From assembly GCF_000972845.2 (NCBI RefSeq), contig NC_040028.1, positions 11,912,038-11,976,037 on the forward strand: 64,000 nt of DNA, read 5' to 3'. The translations under genes and the position numbers were made by a program. This document shows, one piece after another, positions 24,831 through 38,398 of this stretch. A model generated the notes under the pieces. It made no database searches, was not told where the DNA came from, and saw only the letters and a program-made list of their open reading frames with translations. Numbering within the stretch: the stretch's first letter is position 1; the number at the start of each line of letters is the position of its first letter. This DNA comes from Larimichthys crocea. Taxonomy: Eukaryota > Chordata > Actinopteri > Sciaenidae.

Positions 24831-27805
24831 CTGCTGTGAAAATTTAATTTAACAAAAATTTGGTTTACAATTGCTGTAATGAAATTCTCATCAATTAAGA
24901 ATTTAACTAAATGGGGCTCATATTATTGCAAAAACAGGTGAATGTCAGGAAATTGGTATCCTGATTCAGACTGAAATGTAGATAGATAACTCATGTTATA
25001 ATTTGTCTAATAAAACAGATGCAAAATGATAAACGGAAAAAAACACTCGTATAGCAGCTATTCAAACTCTGCTATAAGAGAAGAAAGTTAGCTGATTGAT
25101 CAAGCCCAGCTACTGCTTGGGAATTTAACTGCATTTTAAATCTGCTATAGCTTTCAATGACAGCTCACAACCGTTTCTCAAAACATGTTTTTGTGTGTAG
25201 AGTAATACAGCAGAGCTCAAATTTCTCTCGTCCCTTCAAGCGCAAAATACAAAAGGCCTGGGCTGCCACTACCTGATTCAATCAAGTGTGTTACATTGTA
25301 TACCCATGGGCAACAAGGCAACTTGTATTTTAATTAATAATGTAATACCCTGGTCTCAAAGCCTTGACCCCTGGCATTCTTGCTGCTTTTTTTGTAAATA
25401 CTCTCAAGATCCCAGCAAAGATGCTGGGAGCATTTTTCTACACACTCCACTGTGGATTTGATACGTAATGCTTGAAACTAACACTGCACTGTGTGAGTGA
25501 AAAGAGTGTTTTTAGTAATATGTGATAGCTCAGGAACCAAGGAAAGCATATATATGTGGCATATATCATCAAGAAGTAGAAACCAAATAAGTAGCAGGAA
25601 CACTGAAAGAAGATGGGGAGAACAGAAAACGCAAGATAAATTTAAAGGAGTTAAATAACTGTATTAAATAAAAGAGAATGATACTGGAATAAGAAAATAT
25701 CATATGTAAGCAGAGTACATGGTGTGAATGAAAGTTAATGTTAAGGGCTATGAAGACAGAGACATGGCCGTGGGTGCTATGTTGTGAGGAATAACATGCA
25801 CAGTCAAGGGTAAACGCACGCTTCTTTGGAGATCCTGGACCGGAAAGAAGCCTGAGGGAGCTCAGGGGCTTGTGGGATACGGGCTGTATTCAACCTTTTT
25901 CTGCAGCCACACACACCAACAACAACAGGGAATGATGGCACTTTTACAGTATACCATTGGAAGCATTCATTCACACATAAAAACATACAAAAGTAAATGA
26001 ATGACTTGGGGAACATCAGAAATGACCGACACAGACTGCAGTCATTTGCGCCATTTTTCCAGCCACATATAAATGTATTTTCACACAGACAAACAGATCA
26101 ATTAGATTTTATCCATTGTTGTTTTAAAAGTATTCATAATCTCAAACCACATCTGACAAAATATTAAACAAGCAACTCTAGAACAATTTACTGAAATCAC
26201 TAATTTAATTTTTAACAGAACAAACATTTTAATTAGCTAACATGAGCTCAGCCACAAGTAAATCTAAAGTGATTATTCCTGCCCTTAGAGAAAGGCTGTC
26301 TCCCTGCGCTCTGTCAAAAGGTCAATTATGGCCCCAAACCGGCATGCAGTGACAGTGACCTGGAAGCGCTACTGATGACCCCACATCCAGGGGCCCAAAA
26401 GAGTTGATCATCTAACATGCAGGCTGCCTGGAGCCATGGAAATCTGACATTTGTCCTTATTCAAATGAACACAAACAATATGCATCTCATGCCTCTCCCT
26501 AACCTGTGCCAAATCTAAGGCATAGGGACCAGCAGTCTTAATGCATTGTCCTCCAATCCAAGTCCATGCCCTTCCCTGTGAATAACAGCCACACAGCAAT
26601 CACACACAGAGCCTGCAGTAAGAGTGGACTGCGAAAAGGCTCCGACTTCACTCGCATCTACACTAACACTGGTCATTATAGTTCTGGTCTACAGTACTGG
26701 GGTCACAAAATGGATTGAGGTTACAAGAGTAAAAGAAAATGGTGAGAAGGAATCAAGTTACTGCAAAAGAAGAAATGACAGATTAAGGTTTTCTTTGTGA
26801 AGATTTTTCATGTTGATCTGACAAAAGCAAATCAATAAAAAGAAGAAAATTCATATTTTTTTAATAACAATGGATCAAATAATTATGTGTAATGTGAAAG
26901 GAGTTTCTGCATCGATGAACCCACAAACAATTTTCATCCAATTCTGCAGGTGTCCTCAGCTTGACTGAGCTTTATAGCCCCACCAGGTCTGCTCTCATAT
27001 AGTGTATTTAAGTTTAAGTTAGATTTGTTTTTTCGTGGTACTATCTAGCAAACTAGCCCACGTTTCCACCAGTTTTGAGCAGAAACATTGAAATCAAGGA
27101 TGTGTCATCAGTGTTGAATATAACATGTTTGTAAACCTGCTGTTTTTTGGTATTTGTTTTTAGTCAAAATGCTCCAAATGGTTCCAAATTAGGTTCACAA
27201 ACAGAACCAGCTTCATATTTTTTTTAAAAAAGGCCTTAACATGTACCAGAAGCAGCAGGCAGCAGTTTTCTGTAAAAAAATAAATAAATAATGAACTACC
27301 TGCTCTGCACCAAACAGAAGACTAACTTAAAAAACATTATGGAGTATTAGCATCAAAAGAGACAGATATTTCCCTCTGGAATTGGAGACCAAAACAGAGC
27401 TCAAAAGGGGAGTACATATTACACTTGCTCAGGTAGACACAAACTCAATAAATAAAGGGTAAAAAATGTTGTCCCGTGTCTGCTGGATGTGTAAATAGAT
27501 AACCGCTTATGAGCTAGTTTGCCTTATTAACTTAAAAGTCGATAGCAGGTCAAGGATGTTTTACAGTGCTGCTCCAAATTGGCCTAAAAAAAGTTACTGG
27601 AGAAAAATAAATGACGTAAACAGGACAGTGTATGTGGGATTAACTCAAAATAAACTACAGTGCCCATGTTCAACATAATGACGGAACATGTTACCTATTT
27701 ACAGTGTGGCTTACTAATGACAAAAATGTTTCCAAAAGCACAGAGGATTAAACTATATCAGGTTTTGACTGCACTGTTTTGGTCATTGGATTTCTTGATA
27801 AAAAA
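24831..27805. other. non-coding, nothing recognised
   Basis: AT-rich. No coding exon, RNA gene or clear transposon is seen on either strand. Confidence 0.4.
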
Positions 27806-27828
27806 TAAATAAATAAATAAATAAATAA
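27806..27828 (+). repeat. (AAAT)n microsatellite
   Basis: Tandem AAAT tetramers. A similar short AAAT run lies at about 37193-37210. Confidence 0.9.
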
Positions 27829-29854
27829 CACCACACAAATCCTTTGAGTTTGGTAAAATATGACAAATATCCATAATGCAGTGTCCCTTCATGCTAAAGC
27901 CAACATGAGCCCATTTACTACACCGGAGTAAAAAGCTTTGCAAAAACACCTCTATAAGAAGGTTATTGCCGTAACACCAGTAGCAACGGTGTATACACAG
28001 TAAATTCCCCTGAATAGCACTTGCCTGAAGCAACACCTACCGTAGTAAATGTTTATCCATGTGGACTTCCCATCTCATGCTGTTTTGTCTGTGTGTGCAG
28101 AAGGTAGCGGCCTGGCCGGGAACTGTATGACACAGAGCAAGGGCTCTCATGTCTTCAGGGCGTTCCACAGAGCATGATCATGAAAAGCAGAAACATGAAG
28201 AAAACTGCAAAAGGTTGAGCCATGGAAACGTCTTTCTTCTGCACGTCAGTTAATTTCCTCTTTTTCCCTTTGGTTCCACATCACTTTTCTATTATGTTTT
28301 GAACACAGTGAAAACATAATACAAATCATGCTGCTGGAAAAAATCTAATCATTACACCCTCAAATGAAAAAATGGATACCAGTGAAAAATGTAAGGGAAT
28401 TGTTATTTTTCACATTCTAATTCACATCACAAGGAACCGAAAAGAAACACATGCTGTATATCAGATTGGTTTGGTGCCTTTTGCCCCAAGCCATGCAGCA
28501 CACACTGATATTAGTTTTAAATACAGATTGCTGGCAATAATAGAACAGAAGAGTCCATGCCTGCCACATAGACCAAGTCTGGACTGCCTCACATTGCCAG
28601 CTTGCCAAGACAGCTTCAATCAAAAAGCTCAAATAAATGTAGTTCTTTGGGTTCTGTCAACTGTAAACTGTTATTGATCCCAACAAATGAAATTTGTTCA
28701 CGTTGATCGATCAAACACATTATCTGTGTTTTCCAGTCTATTACCAGCAAGTGGAAACTCAGGAGGCATCAATAAATAGAGTTGGGTCACCCCGGGTAGA
28801 TTCCTTTCAAGCTAGAAGGACTGTAAAAACAGGCGACCAAACATAAGTACTTGTACTTAAAGGTAATGGACCTGCATCATGACTAAACGCTAAGTGCCTG
28901 GGGTGTCTAGATGTGGAAAGCACTTCTGTAGCACCTTCAAGGTCTAGAGACACTTGTGTATGTACTGTATACTTGCCCTCCTCCTCTCTTTTGCCCTTGC
29001 TAATACTCCCCTCCACCTACCCACCCTCACACACCAACATATGAAAGCCTTCCAGCTGGCACCCGACGCCTGTACTTGGCAGGTCGGGGGGAACATGAGA
29101 ATTAAACCTATATCGCCCCAGCTACCATTTCTCAAATATCAGTGGAGTCCAGCACTTCACCAGGGACCGTTGAGAGGAAAGCATGTCAATGGGACAAAAA
29201 GCTCCTGCTGGCACTATTCCACTCAACTGTTTGGCTCACTGCTATTACAGGAGTGAAGTTTTCATAATATCATCATAAGGAAGTAGATAGAAATGGATCC
29301 ATCTAAACAGCTGGATGACAAAGTCATGTATGTATGCTTCATCAAATGTGTGTTTCATGGACAAAATGTACCTGGACATTAAACACAATAACAATAAACG
29401 TTCAGAGATCACTTTATTGACTGATTGAAGCTAAAGCTATGAATTCAGCCATGCTTTTATAAAAAGCGGAGAATTAGATCTACACTGTCACCAGTTTATC
29501 AGACACACCAAGCTAAAACTGATGTCAGTTTTTGTTAAAAGAGTTTGAGAGATTCAACTTTCTGATTACTTTAGAGGCTGTAGTTCGTGCATTGCAGTTT
29601 ACTGAGAGGTATTTTATTATTTAGTCTAATTGATTTAAATGGACACAGCTTAATGTAAGAAAAATAATAATAAACTGGCAACTTAGTTCAAGTTGCACCT
29701 GTGGGTGTGTTTTCCTGGGAAATAAATCAGCTATTTGAAACTCATTAAACTCACTCATTTAATTTTAGCTAAGGATGGTGTACATCTATCTGCCAGAGAG
29801 GAAAAATGTGATCAGTGGAGCACCTCCATAGCCAGACAGGTACAGTGCATGTCA
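27829..29854. other. non-coding, nothing recognised
   Basis: Open frames at 28372-28677 and 28954-29256 lack domain resemblance and splice context. No gene is called. Confidence 0.4.
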
Positions 29855-29985
29855 CATGATCACATGGCCCCATGGTTTCAATAGTCGCTTGTTCAATTCC
29901 GGAGACCTTTGTTGTATGTCATAACCCCCTTTCTCCCTAATTTCTTGTCTGCCTCTTCTTGCTAATAAAAAATAGAAAACAAGTG
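29855..29985 (+). repeat. tRNA-derived SINE-like fragment
   Basis: A B-box-like 'gttcaattccgg' (about 29891-29902) is followed by 'cctttgttgtatgtcat', a C/T-rich stretch with 'cccctttctccctaattt', and an AATAAAA end. This order is the familiar body and tail of percomorph tRNA SINEs. The A-box half is degenerate. Confidence 0.5.
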
Positions 29986-30169
29986 ATTTGTGTGCGGTGA
30001 GAATTGCAGCTAAGTATTTTATGTAGCAAGCAAGTATAATAACTTTCGAATAGCTATCCAAGTTGTTTTACTTTACAAACATCACCCGAACTCTTTTACT
30101 AAAACCATCCTCTTCAGTCCTTTCGCATTTCTTCAGACTAGAGAGTGACAGCTTGTCCACAAACCAAGG

Positions 30170-30720
30170 GCAGCCTTACTAGAAATAGGGATACCCGCCG
30201 CTCTACAGTGATAGAGCAGCATTGATAGCTCCTTTATTATGGAAAATTATTTTAAACAGTATAAAACGGCAGAGGCTCATTTTTTCCATGTTTCTGCCAC
30301 TATCACTCCAGCTATTGATAAGATGTCTAAATTTATTGCAGAATAATTCTGCAGGAAAAGAGATAAAAGGTTGCTGAATAAAATATGAGGCGAAGGCAGT
30401 AAATTGTAGCAATGCATATCATTTCATTCAAATGTAGGACGCAATTACCATCTGCTACACTCATCAGTCCCCTCCTTTATGACTTAATTATATGTTTAAT
30501 GCTATCAGATCAAGGAAAGGGCAAAACAGATGAATGAGAGAGAAAGAGAAAAGATTCCGCAACAAGACAAAAGGCAGATGAAAAGTAACATAAAAGGATG
30601 GAATTGATTTCATTCACCAGGAAATAGAAAAAGTTAATTTAGATACAATGCTCCCTCATCTCCTGCGCCTTTGTAAGATAATAAACCCAGCGTGTTGCCA
30701 ATAGGTCTCATACCAGTCAA
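30170..30720. promoter_or_regulatory. candidate conserved non-coding element
   Basis: Repeat-free sequence with TTTATTGCAGAATAATTCTGCAG (split by a near-palindrome), ATTTCATTCAAAT, CAATTACCATCTG and GACTTAATTATAT cores. The palindromic ctgcagaat-type motif around 30335-30355 stands out. The enhancer role is inferred from texture only. Confidence 0.25.
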
Positions 30721-32589
30721 ACAAAAGAAGTCAAGTTCCTCAAAACTGAAAGTCTTCCTGTTTTCATTTTGAGAAGATGGCCAGCTGGTGAATCGCTCAA
30801 AGTGTTATACGAACATTGCAATAATTTCAGTCCATGGCATAAATGCATTATCTTCATAAGCAGCGGAGTGTAATCGAAGACTACAACACGTGACAATGTA
30901 GGACATTAGCATCTATTCTACTCCAGTTTCTTTTATAAGCCATTTAGAAATCCATCAAAACGGCTGCACATTTGCTCTAATGTATTTTATGCCAGTATTG
31001 TTCATTATTTTTGCTTAATTTTAGCCCTTTGAAACTAAATATACTCGGTTGTAGTCTCATCTATATGACTCCATTGCCGGGGCAAAATAAAACTTCACAA
31101 TACTGAAACTTTTTGTTTGGATGCAAATCGTGTACGGCAGTGTTCACAAAGAAAACTGGGGTTGTCCAAATGGCTGTGGGGTAAAAAGCTAGCCAGTGGG
31201 CATCCCAGGTGCCAGCGGGCACTGTCCTAACTGTGTACCTTTGGCCAGAACTCATTATAGGGTGACATTTAGGACTGCTGCTGTCCATGCCAAGTCAGCC
31301 CTCTGGATTGAGACAAATTATGTAGTTATTTTTTATGTCAGACATTAAGTCATGTCCAATGGGAGCCAAATCAGTATCACCTTCATGTCACCTGGAAAAG
31401 AAAATTGATAAAGGCTGTGGACTTCTTAAACAGAGGCGTTTTTTGTAAATGTTTGGTGAAATATTCAGTTTTACAAAACAAGATGAATGATGAATTAAGA
31501 CCCGATATGCTTTTCTGTGGAGACTTCAGAAGTAATATGAAAGGTTAGATTATAAACTGTGAATTAGCTTGACTATTTTTTTTATTCTTCTAATTCTTGT
31601 AAATGTATCCTCACAGAACACACTAAACACACAATCATACGTTGGCTGGAGCTAAAAAAAAAAAAAATCACAATCCTGTTCAGCTGTTCTGTCCTTTGTC
31701 TCCTTTTCAGAGGACCTGGGCAAAACAGAGATAAAGTCATGTAGTAAAGAGGATTTTCCACCTGTACGCTGTAGAAGGTGCAATGGTTTCTCTTGCTATG
31801 CGGAGACTATCAAGCCTGAAGAAATGAAAAAAAAAAGAACAGTATTGGTGAATAGCCTAGAATTTGCTTTTTATAAGGTTTTATAATACAAAACAAACAA
31901 CCGACTTTAATCACAAGAGCTGAATGCTTTGATATAAAACAATGCATCTACACCTATGTCATGTCACTGATGATTTTTAGGATTATTATAGATTTACACA
32001 TGTTAAATATCCATTAAAAAATAAATCACATTTCTGCGCTGTGTCAATACTTTCTAAGCTTGATTTGTTATATATATATAACTTATGGATATATATTGTA
32101 AAAGGAATAAGACAACATGACTCCTTGTTCCATGGAGCCAAACGATAGTCATCCTAGCAGAGAGCACAACATGAACAGAACTAAAGCTCCATCTTGTGGA
32201 CTAAAATAAGTACAACAAAAAGGGGCAACCAAATATCTTCCCATGTTTTATATTTACATTTTTGGCAACGGATATAGCTGCATTAATCTCTTGAAATTAT
32301 TTTTAAAAAACAAAAAAACATGTAAGATAATGTGTTAACAGACAGAAACAAGGCACTAATTAAGAGTGTGAGTCAGTATGTGTTTGAGAAAAGAGTCAAA
32401 TCTGCAGTGAAGCCATCAATAAACATTTTATGGTGCTCTCATTTAGTGGGAGAAACATTTATGATTTGAGAATCCCGTGAATACATCAAACAGAGGACAC
32501 GAGTAGCTAAAGAGAACAACTGCATGTGGATGAAGCAGTTTATACTTGCATGCAGGTATCTCACAAAGCATGAAATGAATCAAAGTTGT
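30721..32589. other. non-coding, nothing recognised
   Basis: AT-rich with A-runs near 31655-31668 and a TATATATATA run near 32071-32082. No gene is called. Confidence 0.4.
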
Positions 32590-33240
32590 TTATCTGCTTT
32601 GTATTATTGGGCAAATTGTAGATAATTGCTCATTTGATGTATTCAGAGTAAAGCATTCATATGATGCATATGCTGCGGACATTTCCCACATAAACTTCAA
32701 GATGTAACAAACAGGGGAAAAAAATGGAAAGAAATGGGATGTAATTGATTATAAGTTAATTGTGCAAAGGTCTCCCTGATGGGAACCATCTGTCAAAACA
32801 AGCTGTACATTCACCAATTCTAATCATAATTAATTAAATGCCTAACAAATTACATACATCATAGTTAGTACAGGGGGGAAACTACCGCAGGAACTGTTAT
32901 GAAACAAATTATCTTTAACAATGAAAGAAAATTACATCACATAACTAAATATTATACTCATTTCCGCGAGCCATATTTCTTAATGAATTCTCTAATTAAT
33001 TTAATTCACACAATGTGCATAATTTGGAGCTGAAAATGTCAGTGGGTCAGACTTAACCATATTGTTGCTGGCTGTCTATTTCAACGAGTGCCATATTAGC
33101 ACAACATGACCTCTATGTAAATTACACAGACCAACTGTTGTAATTTTAATTTCAGGGTCTAATTAACATGTTCTAAAGATATCATACAAGTACATTTAGC
33201 TCATTTTACACATGCCAGTGTCAATGTAAGATTTCCATTT
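32590..33240. promoter_or_regulatory. candidate conserved non-coding element
   Basis: A long repeat-free stretch with many homeodomain/POU-type cores: 'gtaattgattataagttaat', 'attcatatgatgcatatgc', 'ctaatcataattaattaaat' and 'ctctaattaatttaattc'. Density and length fit a vertebrate developmental enhancer cluster. Conservation was not tested. Confidence 0.3.
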
Positions 33241-34060
33241 GCCTTAATTTTGTGTAATCCCTTTGATGGGAAACATCATGACAGCTTATGTTACAGATGT
33301 CAATTTTTTTTCATGCTTCTTGTATTAAGTGCTGAACTTTTTAAACTCAAGACTGCTGGAGCTGTGAGCATTTACAGACGCGATGGCTGAGCTCATTCAG
33401 AAAGCACTTACATGTAAATTACAAGAGTATCTCTGACAGAGGTGGGCATTTTAGCTACCGCTTTTCTTAAACTCATCCCAGTTACTCATTGAGGTCAACA
33501 GGCACAATCAAAGATACTGAGACTGATTAGCTGAGAAGATGTCAGATGCATTAGAGTGATATAATAACGCCACATAGATCAACATGGTGTGGTTAATGTT
33601 GAATTGAACTTTTGTGCGATTATATGCAAGTAGTTTTCAGTTTCACTATTTCTCGAAAAAAGAAATATCCCTGCTTTAAAGTGCAGGGGAACTAAATCTA
33701 CATGACTTTAATGCTCTGTAAGCTGCAAAACACATTTATTGATGCCATTTTCATCTGTGTACTGATTATTGACCTGTCACAGATATATCAGTATCAGCAT
33801 ATATGTTGTCCAATATGTATTTACAAAACAGTTGAATATATATATTGTTTACCATTTCAGGGCACTGGTGTCATTTTGGACAATAAAATTCATTGTTAAA
33901 CTGAAAAATGTTCTGCCTCCATTACACATATTTGTCACAAGTGTTAACCACGGTTGAGATCATTGCAGAAAATCTGTGTTTATTCATACTCCCTATCAGT
34001 ATTGCCCCTAAAAATCCAGTATCAGTTGTGCTCTGGTATAAATCATCAACAATGCTTCAT
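33241..34060. other. non-coding, nothing recognised
   Basis: Short TATATAT runs near 33836-33845. No coding signal. Confidence 0.4.
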
Positions 34061-34325
34061 ACTAGAGCTGTAATTTGAAAATTAGTTTCATTATCAATTA
34101 ACATAAATATTTTCTTGATTTATCAATGAATACGTTGGTTTGTGAAATGTCAGAAAATTATAATTGGCTCTCAGAGTCTGAGGAGTCCAACCAACAAATC
34201 ACAAACAAACAATGTTCAGTTTAACGTGATATATCACAGAGAAACAAAAATTAAAGAAAATGATTCAAACAAACGACAATTATGAACTAACTAATGAATT
34301 AACCGACTAATAGTTTCAGGTCTGC
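34061..34325 (+). repeat. hAT-like percomorph repeat, near full-length
   Basis: Starts with 'tagagctgtaatttgaaaat' and ends with 'ccgactaatagtttcaggtc'. The interior holds 'ttttcttgatttatcaatga' and the complementary 'gaatcatttt' region. Start and end are inverted (tagagctg... / ...), as in the common 'agagctgcaacgattaatcg' family, here much decayed. Confidence 0.5.
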
Positions 34326-35118
34326 AGTGAGGGCAACACAGACACCTGTACGTTTGCACATTGTTTCACTTCAGTTAATGTCACCGTGAATGAAGTCCTG
34401 TGTAATTATTACTCCGGTGATCGACTCTCACTGCTATGTGCTCTGTCACCTCTGCTTTGCTGGTGTTTTTTTTCCTGACCCTGTGCCCGTTCAGTTTAGA
34501 AAAAATACAATCAAATTTACCAAATGATGCCATCATGAGTGCGAATGCAGAAATGGATGAATAAATGAATAAATTGCCCAGTGGATGGAACATATAAGCT
34601 AACACATGCATTGCAGGGCTCGGGGGCTATCCTGAGGCCAATCATTTAGCTAACACACTAATGAAAGCGTGTGTAGTGTGGCTAAGGGCAGCCACCATGG
34701 GAGGTACCACTCCCCTCCCTCCTCATGTTGGGGACTGTTAATAGGCTGGATGGAGCCAATGGGACTCCCAGGAGAGGCCTGCTGATGAAGAGGAAAACCT
34801 GTCGTCGCCTTCACTAATCACTGCCTAATGGCTGCAGTAACACAGGTTTTACAAATGCAATTGTGCATGTGTGCCTGTGCATGTGTGTGTGTGTGTGTTT
34901 CCGAGAGAGAGACATGCTTAAGTTTTAGGATCTCCCTAAAATGTTCATTGGGGAATCTATTGTGTTTCCATGCTTGGTAGTGTGCATATTTTGCTAACAA
35001 AGATGTATGTTAAAACTGCAATTTACATAACAAGTAATATATATTCAGCATGAAAATATATAGATCTGCTTCTTTTGTTTCATATCATATCATTATCCAA
35101 ATTTAAGCTGGACAGGAA
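34326..35118. other. non-coding; one (TG)n run
   Basis: A TG microsatellite lies at about 34879-34898 followed by a GAGA run. Otherwise no gene or repeat is recognised. Confidence 0.45.
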
Positions 35119-35204
35119 CCTGCTAGCACCGTCAAACTGACTCTAAATACATTGACAAAAGCCTGCTAGCACCGTCAAACTGACTCTAAATACATTGACA
35201 AAAG
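35119..35204 (+). repeat. perfect 43-bp tandem duplication
   Basis: The phrase from 'cctgctagcaccgtcaaac' to 'tacattgacaaaa' occurs twice back to back with a period of 43 bp and essentially no differences, so the duplication is recent. Confidence 0.9.
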
Positions 35205-35229
35205 TCAAAGAACAAACAAATTCAGCAGC

Positions 35230-35640
35230 AATCAGCAACTGTTGTGATAATTTATTGATCGTTCAGTCAATTTTCAAGAAAAAAAATGGCAACCGTTCAC
35301 TGTTTCCAGCTTGTCTCTGTTTTATATTATAGTACTGAATGTGTTGGGATTTAGTCTGTATGCAGGCACTGTTTGTATCTGTATGTTTTTTCACTGCTTT
35401 TGACACCTGTGCTTTCGACTACAGATGAAAATTTGCCTTTCTGGTTAACTCTGGCATATTTTCAGAAAAAAATGATCATTAATATGCACTGTCCCTGTCA
35501 AATAAAGTCATAAACTAAGGCTAACAAGACATTTAAAGACATCGCATTGTGCTGGACATTTTTTTTTTCAACATTTAATCAAGGACATGATCAACAGATT
35601 ATACAATAATGAAAATAGTCATTAATTGTAGACTCAATAT
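35230..35640 (+). repeat. hAT-like percomorph repeat, fragment
   Basis: Matches the same family as 34061-34325 and 24295-24510: 'aatttattgatcgttcagtc', 'gtttccagcttgtct', 'aagacatttaaagacatc' and 'gaaaatagtcattaattgt' in the expected order. Confidence 0.55.
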
Positions 35641-37270
35641 AAATGCTTTCATTGCTGTTTACTGTAAAACATATGTAGCACCTTTAGTCCTTACTTGGAG
35701 AATGAAGGGATACTCACATCTCTAGGTTCGGTAGGAGTTGGGAAATTATTTACACAAAGGAGGATTGGTATACAAACAGGTGATATTTTAATATCAATAA
35801 AAACAATAAGAAAAAAAAAACATCTGCAGCGTAACTGTACACTTTTTCCAAATTAATAAGGCACCGTAAAATAAAAAAACAAAACCAAAAGAATGAAGAG
35901 TCCTGTGACTGAGCTATCCTGCTCAGTATTCGGCAAGTTCAGTTCAGGATGGATCCAATGTGTGTTTTGTCAATGTCAATTCAGTTTCCTTGTCCTCAGT
36001 TTCTTTTTTTGTTTACTACTATCCGGGTAGGTGAGTGTGTGAGTATCTTATCTGTGTTCCTCAGTGTGAGAATCAGAAGGTCTGGAGTCGTCGAGGTAGG
36101 TTCCTCTCTCTCTCTCTCTCTCAGATCTGTTGGGCTGGGCTCACCATCTTAATCATCTCTCTCTGTTTCTCAGACAGTAGTTCAGACTAGCAAAAGAAGA
36201 AAACCAACCTGCACAGAAAGTGCATAGGTGTAAGAACTAAATCTGATTCTGTCATGTTTAATGAGAGTTAATCATGAAATATATCACCAAAAATACATTA
36301 ACACACAATAAATGAATTATTATGAATTAAAACAATTCGCTTTAACCATAAATGTAATCAATTATTCATGAATTCATATCAGTAATAGCATTTTTAACAG
36401 ACACATTATTTATGCATCTCTATTTAACCTCTTATTTATCTTTTTTAACTATTTTAATTCATCTTTTAATTGTTTAACTCTTGAACATCAAATGAATTAC
36501 AGTTTTTATCCACAAGTGCAAACTCCTTCATCAAAAGTGAAATATACCACACCTTAAATAGTGCTGTTAACCCCTTTTTAATTGGTTAACAACACAAATA
36601 AGCAGTTCAAATGAAACAAAAAAATAAAATAAACTGCATCTTCTCATTGCAGACCGCATGGAAATTAGCTCTGGCTAAATGACTAAACATGAACAATAAA
36701 CAGGCTAACAACTTTTCCCAAACAATAAACTACGGTAAAAAGTGCACAAAAGTCATTTTTAAACAATACAGACCAACTTAACCTAAGTTTATGACACAAT
36801 AAATGCATTTTTACAGGCTAACTGTATGCTTACTCACTGGAGTCTCTGCATTTGTTCCCTCCTCGGTGAACGTGGCTACCGGGTCTTTTGGCGGACGGTT
36901 CTGCCGTTGTCCGCAGCTATTTATAACTATTTTCTTTGTGTTTGCTTTGTTGTTGTTTTTTCACTTTTTGCTACCAACTCCCTCGGCCTAGTCTGCTGCT
37001 GTCTGGCTCGTGTCTGAGAGAAAAAGGCGCGTTTCCCCTCAGGTGAGGACTTCACGCGATACCTGAGCGAGGTTCAGGGATAACAGATCACTAACAGGGG
37101 AACACTGCCACCTACTGGAGGTTTACCGGGTCTGTCTAAATGACAAATACTGGGTTAGTGACCTGATTTTTCATGGTGGTTACACATATTCAAAATAAAT
37201 AAATAAATAATTTACATTATGACCAGTTGGAAAACAGATCTTCGCCTCAAATTTGCAAAGTTGTTGGTCA
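35641..37270. other. non-coding; possible unidentified transposon
   Basis: Contains a (TC)n run at about 36104-36122. 36840-37130 is GC-richer (ccgggtcttttggcggacgg region) and ends with 'cactgccacctactgg', a phrase often seen at fish repeat ends. No transposase is recognisable. Confidence 0.3.
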
Positions 37271-37692
37271 AACATTTAACAAGTTACTAAAGGAGAAAGG
37301 CATCACTGTAGGATGATAACTGCTTGGGTTAGTGTTAATCAAATATTGTCTGCTCCTTTATGGATTTTATTGGTTGTTGTCCACTTTACCTTCGAACATA
37401 TATTTTCGGCACTTCCAATGTTGGCTTCATTTCACAGCCACACGCTGCTGCTTGTCTATTGCCAGTGTTTAGTTTGTTAATTCTGTGCTACTGTAGAAAT
37501 GTTGTGAATTAACATGGCAGACTCTGTGGAAGAGGACCTAAGGTGTCTAAGGTGACAAAAGCCAAACCATTCTTACGCGCTTCTTAAGCCATTTGATATG
37601 TTTTCTACTGAACTTGTTGTGGTACGCTGCGTCAGACTGAAGTTCCTAAACATTTAACAAGTTACTAAAGGCATCACTGTAGGATGATAATC
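37271..37692 (+). repeat. pair of ~45-bp direct repeats
   Basis: 'aacatttaacaagttactaa' followed by 'catcactgtaggatgataa' occurs at 37271-37319 and again at 37648-37690. The first copy has a 7-bp insert ('gagaaag' type). The repeats are about 377 bp apart. They could be internal repeats or flanks of an insertion. Confidence 0.8.
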
Positions 37693-38390
37693 TGTCTCTT
37701 CTTTTCCTGTGAAAAAAGGCTAGTAAGTGTGTTAAAAGACCACAACTCAGGTATAAGTATTGTTAATAACCTGTTGAATGTATAGATGAAGTTTTGATGT
37801 AGAAATTGTGATGTTAACTGTGAGAACTGTAAAAGAGAAGTAGCGCAGCTACTTCATTTCATTTTCTTTTATGAGTGACTGTATATTCTAAGTATAACAG
37901 GTACCAAATTAAGAATGAAGTGTAATATGAGTTCTGTGATGGTAAACTAATGTTTTTATGTGAATGTTCATGCTAAAGTATTGAGTCAGGTTAAAAGAGT
38001 ACGCTAACACGTTGCTCATACTATTGTTTATGTGTATAGAATGTGTTCATATGGGCAGTAAAGTAGTAGAGTCTATAAAATGGAGATTTAAGGTGTTAAA
38101 AACACAAGTAAAACCTGATTATTCTGGTTAAAAACAGTGGAAATGTAACTTTGAAGACACAAATGTGTTTTGTGATTTCATCCCGTGTTGGGAACATGAT
38201 AGTTTATTGATTTTTGACAGTTATGGAGTATGTTCCGCGAATGAAACAACTAAGTAAAAACCTGAATAAGTACAGAAAAATAGTAAAACTCTTTTTAATA
38301 AAAGACAGATATCAGCCTGTCATGGAGAACGCACAGAATGACTTCTGTCTCTTCATTTATCTTCTCAGACCAGGTGACTCAGCTTGAGGC
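37693..38390. other. non-coding, nothing recognised
   Basis: No gene or known repeat is seen. Confidence 0.4.
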
Positions 38391-38398
38391 CTGTAACA

